Below the pieces are notes generated by a model that had not been told where the DNA came from, made no database searches, and worked only from the letters and a program-made list of their open reading frames with translations. A DNA stretch of 22,716 bases from Rikenellaceae bacterium (GTDB lineage Bacteria; Bacteroidota; Bacteroidia; Bacteroidales; UBA932): contig CAAGIL010000176.1 of the NCBI GenBank assembly GCA_900769905.1, forward strand, positions 1 to 22,716, written 5' to 3'. This document shows positions 15,498-22,716 of this stretch, piece by piece (positions within the stretch are counted from its first letter, which is position 1; every line of letters starts with the position of its first letter). The position numbers and the translations under genes were made by a program.

Positions 15498-17825
15498 ATG
15501 AAAAGATTAACCGATTTCAAGACTTTGCTGCTTGCCGCGGGTATTGCTTCGCTTACCCTGGCCTGCAAGCCGGAGGAGGAGGTGAAGCCGGTCTTCCCTT
15601 CCGCCAAAATCACTGCGACAGTCGCCGCAGGCGAGAGCTACACCATAGCTCTCGAGCCGAATCTTGACTGGACCGTTTCCATCGAAGGAGACGGAGCAGG
15701 AAACTACTTCTGGATTGACGACAACGGTATGAAGGAGAACAGCATTTCCGGAGCTGCAGGAAAGGTGGTTTTCGATATATGCTTCTCTGAGACCGAAGAA
15801 CTTGACGTAAACCGCGTCTGCACGGTGATGCTGACAATGAAGGGAGAGAGCCACGCCGTTGCCGAGCTCACAAGGCTCGCTCTGGAAAGAAGCTTCAGCG
15901 TCTATGCAGCTTCCGCCGAGGAATGGGGTTTCAAGGTGGACAATGGAGCGTATGTTTACGGTGCAGATCCTGTCTCAGCCGCTGAACTTGTTGGCTTTTC
16001 AGGAAGCATCATATACAGTCTCCCTATCAAGGTCATCTCCAACTATGACTGGACTGTTGCCCTTCCTGAATGGCTCAAGATCGTCAGCCCGACAACATCC
16101 ATAAGAGACGAGTCAAATGGCGGAAAGGCCGGAGTCACCGAACTCCTTCTCGAAGCAAATCTCAGCGAAAGCAATGCAAACGGAGCCACCGAGGCTGTAC
16201 GTTTCCTTGACGCATCCAATCCGGAGATTGCCGTTGAATTCAATGTCACCCTTCCTGCTTTTGCAGACCGCAGAGAAGTTGTATGCAACTCCGAACTCGA
16301 GTTCAATCAGCAGGGTCAGCTCCATATGCCGGCAGGCAGCTACGCCGATGTACCGGCAGTCATCTATGTACTTGCTGCCAAGGGCTTTGTAATCAGGGCT
16401 CTGGAGTATAACGGAGAGTGGCACGACACCAGGTATGCCGACTGGGTACACAGCAGCATTTCCGAGTCTGAAGGATACTTCAACTGGTTCAATGCTGAAA
16501 TTACCGTTGACGGGAACGGCTCCGAGGCCCGTATGGCAGACATTTTCGTCTTCCCTGCCTCCCTCGCCAATCTTGATGCCACCGCCATCTGCGATGAGAA
16601 CAGCCCTGAATGTGCATTCAAGGAGGAATATTCAAAATACTGCATAGGACGCCTTGTCCAGGAAGGGGAAAGCAACGCATACATCACCCTCAGCGACAAT
16701 GAGGAGGAAACCTATAAGGCAACTCTTGAGCCTGAAACCACCTGGCTGGCAAGCCAGTTCAACGCCGGGCAGGCATATACCCTCACCTATTCCGACGAGT
16801 TCTCCAGCGCAGTGCTTCTCTTCAGCGAGCCTTTCGCACGTTACGAAGTTTATGACTACGACATTAATCTTGTGGCTGAAGATGCACAGGAGGATTTCTG
16901 GCTCAACTTCAATCCGTTTATGAACAACTCCAAGGCCAACGTTTGCATGGATCCAAGTCTCTTCTCCAATGCAGGGGCCGAAAAGCCTGAGTCTTTCGTA
17001 GTTGTCTATGACGAAAACGACGTCGCTCTGGCGGCTATCCAGTGCATCTATGATGAAAATGCCTCAGGCGGAAACGAAGGCGGCAATCTTGTCTGCAACT
17101 CCGGCAATGCCGAGGTCAGCCTGATGGACCCTTCAAACGAGTATTATGAGATGTTCCAGGGCGCTTTCACCGTGGAAAAGGAAATCTATGAGCTCAGCAC
17201 TTCCGCTACCAAAGTCAACCTCGACTATGCCAGCAGATATTCCAACTTCCTCCTCTACGATATGTCAGGAGAAAAGCTCGAGAACGGCACAGGAATTACC
17301 ATCGAGGCAAACACTGCCAACAATTTCGATGTCTTTGTAGGAGACGATGTGACTGAAGCCAGCAAATGGATTATAGTCATCCAGGACGAGAACAGAATCA
17401 ATATGGCCGTCATCCTCTTCTGCTACAATCCTGAAGGCGGCGCAGAGCTTCCTTTCAGCTTTGCCTACCCAACTATGGTAAGCGGAGCCAAACTCAGCGC
17501 CTGCCCGGATGCATATGTAAAAGAGGTACTTGGCCAGGGTCTTGGTCTGAAAGCTGAGAATATCGCCCTCCTGACCTACACTGTCGCAGAGCCTCAGATG
17601 GCAATGATAAACTGCCCGGGCGAACCTTTCGGTGGAGCAGCATGGAACAATTGGGATGATGCCACCCAGGGACCATCGGAGGACTACTGGCTCACTTATG
17701 AGATGCAGAGCAATACCCAGATTCTCGTATTCATGAGCAAGGCCGGAGAAGTGGACTACTTCATTTTCGTGGACGGATCGGGAAATCCTGTTTCCGCACT
17801 TGTCTGCACCAGCACGGCAGAATAA
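15498..17825 (+). CDS. Large multi-domain surface lipoprotein (DUF5003-like, Ig/BACON-like modules)
   Basis: 775 residues, 28 bases after the previous gene. The lipobox LTLAC (Cys23) is followed by KPEEEVKP, an acidic stretch like the Bacteroidota surface-export signal. The N-terminal domain (about 34-130) has a BACON/Ig-like course (ITATVAAGESYTIALEPNLDWTVSIEG), and a second similar unit is near 170-250 (LPIKVISNYDWTVALPEWLKI). A C-terminal half follows a Gly/Asn-rich linker at about 522-530 (ASGGNEGGN). No catalytic motif is recognised. The sequence is acidic and rich in aromatic residues. The match to DUF5003 lipoproteins of Bacteroidota is from memory. A binding or adhesion role is inferred from the domain type and location. 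Confidence 0.75.
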   Translation: MKRLTDFKTLLLAAGIASLTLACKPEEEVKPVFPSAKITATVAAGESYTIALEPNLDWTVSIEGDGAGNYFWIDDNGMKENSISGAAGKVVFDICFSETEELDVNRVCTVMLTMKGESHAVAELTRLALERSFSVYAASAEEWGFKVDNGAYVYGADPVSAAELVGFSGSIIYSLPIKVISNYDWTVALPEWLKIVSPTTSIRDESNGGKAGVTELLLEANLSESNANGATEAVRFLDASNPEIAVEFNVTLPAFADRREVVCNSELEFNQQGQLHMPAGSYADVPAVIYVLAAKGFVIRALEYNGEWHDTRYADWVHSSISESEGYFNWFNAEITVDGNGSEARMADIFVFPASLANLDATAICDENSPECAFKEEYSKYCIGRLVQEGESNAYITLSDNEEETYKATLEPETTWLASQFNAGQAYTLTYSDEFSSAVLLFSEPFARYEVYDYDINLVAEDAQEDFWLNFNPFMNNSKANVCMDPSLFSNAGAEKPESFVVVYDENDVALAAIQCIYDENASGGNEGGNLVCNSGNAEVSLMDPSNEYYEMFQGAFTVEKEIYELSTSATKVNLDYASRYSNFLLYDMSGEKLENGTGITIEANTANNFDVFVGDDVTEASKWIIVIQDENRINMAVILFCYNPEGGAELPFSFAYPTMVSGAKLSACPDAYVKEVLGQGLGLKAENIALLTYTVAEPQMAMINCPGEPFGGAAWNNWDDATQGPSEDYWLTYEMQSNTQILVFMSKAGEVDYFIFVDGSGNPVSALVCTSTAE

Positions 17826-17833
17826 TTTTTACA

Positions 17834-17868
17834 GGAAGCGGGCGGAAGTCCCGTCCGCTTCCTTTTTT
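17834..17868 (+). terminator. Intrinsic terminator after the SusCD-lipoprotein group
   Basis: The stem pairs GGAAGCGG (17834-17841) with CCGCTTCC (17855-17862), continued by a G-T pair and CGG/CCG around a 5-base loop AAGTC. Six T follow directly (17863-17868). The stem has twelve pairs, is GC-rich, and lies just after the stop codon at 17825. It should end or strongly reduce transcription before the next gene at 17894. Confidence 0.85.
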
Positions 17869-17893
17869 ATACCAAACAACACTTTTATTCGTT

Positions 17894-20506
17894 ATGACAG
17901 TTTTGAAAAGACACGTACTTCTGGTACTTGGACTCCTCAGCCTTGCCACAGCCTCCTGCACCAAGGACGGCAGACCTGACCTGAGGGAAGAGGACTATGG
18001 ATACGTACAGTTCAAAGTCTATAAGGAAGCCTCCTACGAGCAGACAAAGGCAGTGGTGCCTGAGCTCGATTATCTTCACGATGCCGCCAAGGTGCTCGTG
18101 ATGCTTCAGTATGGAGACGTCCAGATTTCCCAGACTATGACCCTGGGCGCAGCCGATGACGAGGCTGCCGAATACGGACTCAGGAGCGAGAAACTCCGTC
18201 TCGTAAAGGGAGAATACAAGGTCAATGCCTTCACCCTCTTCGACAAACTTGACGAAGAGCTCTACAACGGAGGCGCAGCGGGAAGCTTTGAAGTTGTCGC
18301 CGGCGGACTTACCAGCCACGACATCCTTGCCAAGACTGTCGAAAGGGGCAAGGTGAGATTCACCCTGACCAAGAATTTCACAGGCGGGACAAAGGCTGCC
18401 AGCCGCGAATTCACCTTCGATGAAATACGCAAGGTGGATATCAGCGTAAAGGAAGTGGAGAGCGGAGTAAGGACAAGTTTCAGCAAGCTCAAGGCCAGCT
18501 TCTCCACCCATTTCGACGAAAGCGGGACGGGGTTTCTCACCTCCAGCAGCGTATGCGACAGCCTGGTTTCCCTGAAAGGCGGCAGCTATGTCGTGGACGC
18601 ATACAGTCTCTATGACTCAGCCGGAAAGCTCCTGGAAACGGCATCCGGACTGGAATCGGAGACTTTCACCGTGCTTGACAACACCACCACCGACGCAAAG
18701 GTTCCCGTAACCATGCGTCTTGCAGACGAATATATACGCGATTATTACGCCCTCAAAGCCATTTGGGAGTCCCTCGACGGTCCCAACTGGTACTATAGCG
18801 GCGAGGACTGGCCGGAAGGCTCCAACTGGAACTTCAACAAATCCGTCGACCTCTGGGGAGACCAGCCGGGAGTGCAGCTGCATCCCAACGGCAGGGTGGC
18901 CCTCATCAACATAAGCGATTTCGGTTTCCGCGGAGACCTCTCCCCTGCCATCGCCCAGCTCAGCGAACTCGTGGAGCTCTACCTCGGCAACCATAACGAC
19001 CTCAACCTTCTCGAGTACGACCCGAGTTTTGCTCCCGGGATGGCCGGAGCATCCAGAATGGAAAGGCACAAGGAATACCTTGCGCTCAAACACCCTGCCA
19101 CCCAGCTGTCAGAACCTGTTGCCAGGGCCCTGAAAGAAAACGGAAAGACCATTCCGGAAACTGCCCTCTACGATACAAAGACCGAGGACGAACTCATAGA
19201 GAAGGGCAGCGGAAAAATGATTATCCATCCTACAGACATAGTGTCCGGCAAGCTTTGCAACGGACTCAGGTCCCTGCCTGAAGAGATAGGAGAGCTCAGC
19301 AAACTCGAATACCTTTACATAAGCAACGGCGAGCTCTCCACCCTGCCTTCTTCTTTCGGCAGGCTCGAATCCCTTACAGACCTGGAGCTCTACAACAACC
19401 CGAGGATGACGAGCATACCTGAAGTGCTCGGAGAACTCCCGGAACTCATATCCGTGAATCTGGGCAACAACTTCCAGATGGGTGCCGGGGAAATTGAGAA
19501 AGCAATAGAAATACTGGCCAACGGCGCCTCAGCCGGGAAAATCCAGATACTTTATCTCAACAAGAACAATATCAGCCGAATAGACGGCTCCCTGTTCAGA
19601 AAATTCAAGAAGCTTGGTCTTCTGGACCTTGCCGACAACAACATAAGCGAAATCACCGAAGCCTTCGGACAGGACATAGGCATTGTGCAGCTCTACCTGG
19701 ACAACAACAAGCTCAGCTCCCTGCCCGTGGATGAGAACGGACTCTTTATGAGAATCGATGACGTGGAGACCTTCTCAGTGATGAACAACCTCTTCACCGA
19801 ACTTCCTGACATCTTCACCACCGACACCCCGTTCATTATGGGCTCAGTGAACTTTGCCTACAACCACATTTCCGGCGTACAGAACGCAGGCTCAGGCTAC
19901 AAGGGACTCAGGGTTGAGACCCTTACCCTCAACAACAATGCCGAGCTTACCGAGTTCCCTGCCGCCTTTATGGAATCCGGTTCCCTGGTCAGCAACTTCG
20001 CCTTCCGAGGCTGCTCCCTGGAGACCATCCCGGGCGAGGCGCTGGTCGGAGAGACTTCAAAATACATAGTCTCAATGGACCTTTCATACAACCACCTGAG
20101 CAAGCTTCCGAAGGAGCTCAACGCCGTGAACATTCCTTACCTCTACGGCATTGACCTCTCCTACAACCGCTTCTCCTCCTTCCCGTTCGAGCCTCTGGAC
20201 AGCGCCTACCTGACCGTCTTCGGCATACGCGGACAGAGAAGCGCCAGCGGCAAACGCTGCCTCTCAGAGTGGCCTACCGGACTCTACAACCACAAGGGCC
20301 TGAGAGGGTTCTACATCGGTTCAAACAATCTCGGGAAGGTTGACGACACGATTTCCACCCTCTGCTACTATCTGGACATCTCCGACAATCCCAACATAGT
20401 ATTCGACGCTTCCGACATCTGCACCGCGTTTGCGACGGGCGTCTTCTTCCTCATTTACGACAAGACGCAGGACATACGCGGCTGCGCCTACATTCCTCTC
20501 GACTGA
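17894..20506 (+). CDS. DUF4458-like leucine-rich-repeat surface lipoprotein
   Basis: 870 residues. The lipobox is ATASC (Cys22). An N-terminal region (about 35-275) contains two beta-rich units of the DUF4458 kind (YGYVQFKVYKEASYEQTKA, then VMLQYGDVQISQTM and LRSEKLRLVKGEYKVNAFTLFD). Next is an LRR cap-like block, DYYALKAIWESLDGPNWYYS (about 282-301), with a first repeat (VALINISDFGFRGDLSPAIAQLSELVELYLG, about 334-366). A non-LRR insert of roughly 70 residues follows (about 380-455). Then come many irregular repeats to the C-terminus (LEYLYISNGELSTLPSSFGRL, LGLLDLADNNISEI, SMDLSYNHLSKLP). LRR arrays bind proteins, so a protein ligand is likely but unproven. No promoter consensus is visible between the terminator and this gene. 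Confidence 0.82.
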   Translation: MTVLKRHVLLVLGLLSLATASCTKDGRPDLREEDYGYVQFKVYKEASYEQTKAVVPELDYLHDAAKVLVMLQYGDVQISQTMTLGAADDEAAEYGLRSEKLRLVKGEYKVNAFTLFDKLDEELYNGGAAGSFEVVAGGLTSHDILAKTVERGKVRFTLTKNFTGGTKAASREFTFDEIRKVDISVKEVESGVRTSFSKLKASFSTHFDESGTGFLTSSSVCDSLVSLKGGSYVVDAYSLYDSAGKLLETASGLESETFTVLDNTTTDAKVPVTMRLADEYIRDYYALKAIWESLDGPNWYYSGEDWPEGSNWNFNKSVDLWGDQPGVQLHPNGRVALINISDFGFRGDLSPAIAQLSELVELYLGNHNDLNLLEYDPSFAPGMAGASRMERHKEYLALKHPATQLSEPVARALKENGKTIPETALYDTKTEDELIEKGSGKMIIHPTDIVSGKLCNGLRSLPEEIGELSKLEYLYISNGELSTLPSSFGRLESLTDLELYNNPRMTSIPEVLGELPELISVNLGNNFQMGAGEIEKAIEILANGASAGKIQILYLNKNNISRIDGSLFRKFKKLGLLDLADNNISEITEAFGQDIGIVQLYLDNNKLSSLPVDENGLFMRIDDVETFSVMNNLFTELPDIFTTDTPFIMGSVNFAYNHISGVQNAGSGYKGLRVETLTLNNNAELTEFPAAFMESGSLVSNFAFRGCSLETIPGEALVGETSKYIVSMDLSYNHLSKLPKELNAVNIPYLYGIDLSYNRFSSFPFEPLDSAYLTVFGIRGQRSASGKRCLSEWPTGLYNHKGLRGFYIGSNNLGKVDDTISTLCYYLDISDNPNIVFDASDICTAFATGVFFLIYDKTQDIRGCAYIPLD

Positions 20507-20507
20507 T

Positions 20508-22145
20508 ATGAAAAGGACATTGATTATACTTGCTGCCGCAGTTTCGGCTTACGGGATACAGTCCTGCGTGAAGCCGGAAGAGATAAGTTTCGGCACAGAC
20601 ACGGACAGCATAGAACTCGAAGCCACAGGCGGAATAAGGAATATTGAGCTGAGCTCCCCGGGTGAATGGGTGGCAAAGACCCAGGAGCCGTGGATTACCG
20701 TATCCCCGGCGAACGGAGTCGGCTCGGTGCAGTGCAACATCATAGTGGATTCGGCGCTTACATCCAGTCCGCGCGAGGGCATAGTGCGACTTGAAAGGCT
20801 CTCAGGCGGAGAGCGCAAGGACATAGTAGTCAAGCAGAAAGGCTTCGAATACATGATATGCGCCGACAAGCAGGAAGTGAGCCTGGCAAGCTACGCTGCC
20901 TACGGGGAGCGCAGCTTCGAGGTCAAGGTAAGCGCCAACACCCCGTTCGAGGTGGTAATCCCCGAATCGGCTGCTTCCTGGTTGAGCTGCGAGCAGGGGG
21001 AACTCATACTTGACCGCGGGGTGCGTCCGCGCAACTGCACGCTCAGCTTCGAATGGAACCTCAATGTGTACCAGGATCCGCGCGAGGTGACTGTAAGCCT
21101 TGTGCCCAAGGACCAGGGTCTGAGCCTGGCACGACGCGACGCGATTGACGTGCGCCAGTCAGCCGCCGAGGAGATTGAAATCGGCATCAAGGGTGACTCT
21201 CTCGCCCTCGTCTCCATCAACCGTGCTCTGGGGTGCTGGCAGGAATTCGAGACCAGCGAGAGAATGGCCAACTGGAAGAATGTAACAGTATGGGAATCAG
21301 GACCAAACAAGGGTCGCGTGCGCTCGGCTGCATTTATGCTTTTCGAGACCAAGGAGGGTCTGCCTTTCCAGGTGAAATACCTCACTGCAGCTGAATCCCT
21401 TACCTTCTTCAGCAACTCCAACACCTTCCTCAAGGATCTGGAGCCCGGCGAATTCATCAGCGAGCTCACCCAGCTCAGGCGCCTCACAATCAGCGCATAC
21501 GGACTCTCCACCCTGCCTGATTATTTCAAGAAGCTCAGCAATCTGGAATACCTGGACATCAGCGGCAACAACTTCCAGACCATCCCTGAAATACTCACCC
21601 CGGAGAACTTCCCGAAACTCACTGCCCTGATAATGAATGCGAATACCCGCAGCAACATCTACGACCTGAGCAACACGACCGAGACCAGAATCGGCGGCTT
21701 CGTGGATGAATGCACAAAGGATGAGAACGGAGAGAGACAATTCCCGGTGAGGATGCTGAAATGGAACAAGCTCGACACCCTGAGGCTTTCCGTGAACTTC
21801 CTCCAGGGCAGTCTGCCTGATTTCGAGGACGATCCTGAGATTCCGAGATGGACCGCGGAAGAGGTCAACGCCTGCGATACCCTTCCGTCAAGGCTCATTG
21901 GCCTGCCTAAGGTAATGCCGGACACGGACTTCCTGGCCATCAACCTCAACAAACTCTCCGGCGAGCTTCCTGACTGGCTTCTCTTCCACCCGAAACTCGA
22001 CCTCTGGATTCCAACATCACTGGTCTTCCCTCAAGAAGGAAAGGACAGCGACGGCAAACTTTGCGGCTTCTCCAACGAGCCGGCCAACCTCGACTACTAT
22101 TACGCCGAGTACGTGAACAAGAAGTATAATCCGAACAATCAATGA
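20508..22145 (+). CDS. BACON-domain and leucine-rich-repeat surface lipoprotein
   Basis: 545 residues from the ATG at 20508, one base after the previous stop. The frame stays open upstream to 20430, but that part overlaps the preceding gene and has no signal peptide. The lipobox is GIQSC (Cys20), followed by VKPEE. Two BACON-like domains are seen: about 25-110 (IELEATGGIRNIELSSPGEWVAKTQEPWITVSPANG) and about 115-220 (EVSLASYAAYGERSFEVKVSANTPFEVV...SWLSCEQG). A linker at about 222-300 contains the cap-like INRALGCWQEFETSERMANW. Then come LRRs (about 315-365, LRRLTISAYGLSTLPDYFKKLSNLEYLDISGNNFQTIP) and further repeats (LDTLRLSVNFLQGSLPD, FLAINLNKLSGELPDWL). It is probably coupled to the genes on both sides. 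Ligand unknown. Confidence 0.82.
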   Translation: MKRTLIILAAAVSAYGIQSCVKPEEISFGTDTDSIELEATGGIRNIELSSPGEWVAKTQEPWITVSPANGVGSVQCNIIVDSALTSSPREGIVRLERLSGGERKDIVVKQKGFEYMICADKQEVSLASYAAYGERSFEVKVSANTPFEVVIPESAASWLSCEQGELILDRGVRPRNCTLSFEWNLNVYQDPREVTVSLVPKDQGLSLARRDAIDVRQSAAEEIEIGIKGDSLALVSINRALGCWQEFETSERMANWKNVTVWESGPNKGRVRSAAFMLFETKEGLPFQVKYLTAAESLTFFSNSNTFLKDLEPGEFISELTQLRRLTISAYGLSTLPDYFKKLSNLEYLDISGNNFQTIPEILTPENFPKLTALIMNANTRSNIYDLSNTTETRIGGFVDECTKDENGERQFPVRMLKWNKLDTLRLSVNFLQGSLPDFEDDPEIPRWTAEEVNACDTLPSRLIGLPKVMPDTDFLAINLNKLSGELPDWLLFHPKLDLWIPTSLVFPQEGKDSDGKLCGFSNEPANLDYYYAEYVNKKYNPNNQ

Positions 22146-22716
22146 CAATGAGATACAGACTGACATACTGTTTCAGCGTGGCTCTGGCCATATTCGCCGC
22201 AGCATCCTGCAACAAGCTGACGCAAGGCACGGAGCCTCAGACAAAGCTTCCCCCGGAAGAAGTCGAAGGCGTGGTTGATGGCCAGCTTCTCATCCGTTTC
22301 GATGCTTCCGTCGCCGGAATCATAGAACAGTCCGGACTTACCAAAAGCGGACCTCAGCGCAGCCTGAAGGCCAGCGGAGTAGCTTCGGTCGATGAAGTCC
22401 TCTCCACCCTGAAAGGATGCTCCATCGAGAGGGTTTTCCCAGTGGATTCACGCAGCGAGGCGAGCGCACGCAAGGAAGGACTCCACCTCTGGTACCTGGT
22501 CAGATTCGATGAGAACGCCGACCGCCGGGATCTGGCAGGAAAGCTTTCCCGACTCGGAGAAATCGACAGGATAGAATACAACCGCCGCCTCAAGCGTGCG
22601 GACACGGGCAAGGCAACGCCTTTCGAACCCGGCCTCAATCCCGTACGCAAGGCAACAGCGGCTCCGTTCAACGACGAACTCCTCCCCTACCAGTGGAACC
22701 TCATCAACAAGGGCAC
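22142..22716 (+). CDS. S8 (subtilisin) family serine peptidase lipoprotein, N-terminal part only
   Basis: 191 codons are open to the window end. The start is ATG at 22142, overlapping the previous TGA as ATGA, or ATG at 22148 in the same frame. The lipobox AAASC has lipidated Cys23 from the first start. Residues about 40-165 resemble the fervidolysin-like N-terminal prodomain (VVDGQLLIRFDASVAGIIEQ, later LWYLVRFDENADRRDLAGKL and GEIDRIEYNRRLKR). Then FNDELLPYQWNLINKG (about 176-191) is the wording that usually begins a subtilisin catalytic domain. The catalytic Asp, His and Ser lie beyond the window and cannot be checked. It completes the run of SusCD-linked lipoproteins and would supply proteolysis at the surface. 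Confidence 0.72.
   Translation, partial: MTMRYRLTYCFSVALAIFAAASCNKLTQGTEPQTKLPPEEVEGVVDGQLLIRFDASVAGIIEQSGLTKSGPQRSLKASGVASVDEVLSTLKGCSIERVFPVDSRSEASARKEGLHLWYLVRFDENADRRDLAGKLSRLGEIDRIEYNRRLKRADTGKATPFEPGLNPVRKATAAPFNDELLPYQWNLINKG

Noticed and set aside
1..22716. CRISPR array, tRNA, rRNA, IS element or prophage
   Set aside because: No regularly spaced repeats, cloverleaf-type sequences, transposase motifs or phage structural genes were recognised on either strand. The tyrosine recombinase looks like a housekeeping Xer, not an integrase beside an att site.

Overview
The window reads as chromosomal DNA of a Bacteroidales bacterium (phylum Bacteroidota). The evidence is a SusC/SusD (RagA/RagB) pair, many signal-peptidase-II lipoproteins, Bacteroidota-type promoters (-7 box TAnnTTTG, -33 TTTG) and start sites with weak or no Shine-Dalgarno sequence. 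By eye the coding DNA is GC-rich (above 50%), with AT-rich promoter gaps. The genus cannot be named from this alone. Genes are packed tightly. The longest gene-free stretch is about 104 bases (8801-8904), and there are no tRNA, rRNA, CRISPR or IS elements.

Left part (1-7534), mostly housekeeping. A divergent promoter region at about 1575-1638 serves rsmI on the minus strand, followed by an overlapping ComEA-like helix-hairpin-helix gene that leaves the window, and tdk on the plus strand, followed by a small GNAT-like gene. That small gene converges on and overlaps recX. The minus-strand run rlmN -> patatin/BamA-type phospholipase -> recX has overlapping gene ends. Divergent from rlmN is a xerD-type tyrosine recombinase.

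Middle part (7535-10100). A clostripain (C11) lipoprotein has its own promoter. It is followed by rplY (L25/Ctc), with a structured 5' leader, and pth.

Right part (10100-22716). A long same-strand run begins with a susC gene whose GTG start overlaps the pth stop codon. The order is SusC, SusD, a Calx-beta-like lipoprotein, a 775-residue multi-domain lipoprotein (DUF5003-like), a strong intrinsic terminator, an 870-residue DUF4458-like/leucine-rich-repeat lipoprotein, a BACON/leucine-rich-repeat lipoprotein, and the start of an S8 (subtilisin) protease lipoprotein cut by the window end. There is no glycoside hydrolase, sulfatase, polysaccharide lyase, sigma/anti-sigma pair or hybrid two-component regulator. 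The most economical reading is a surface protein/peptide capture-and-import locus, by analogy to RagAB. The adhesive lipoproteins would bind substrate, the S8 protease would cleave it, and SusCD would import the fragments. The binding-and-cleavage role is inference.

Points most worth a second look: the SusCD locus directly attached to rplY-pth; a terminator-shaped hairpin with a T-run inside the pth coding sequence; three promoters placed so that transcripts would be leaderless; a palindrome in the spacer of the clostripain promoter; and the SusCD/LRR/protease cluster itself.
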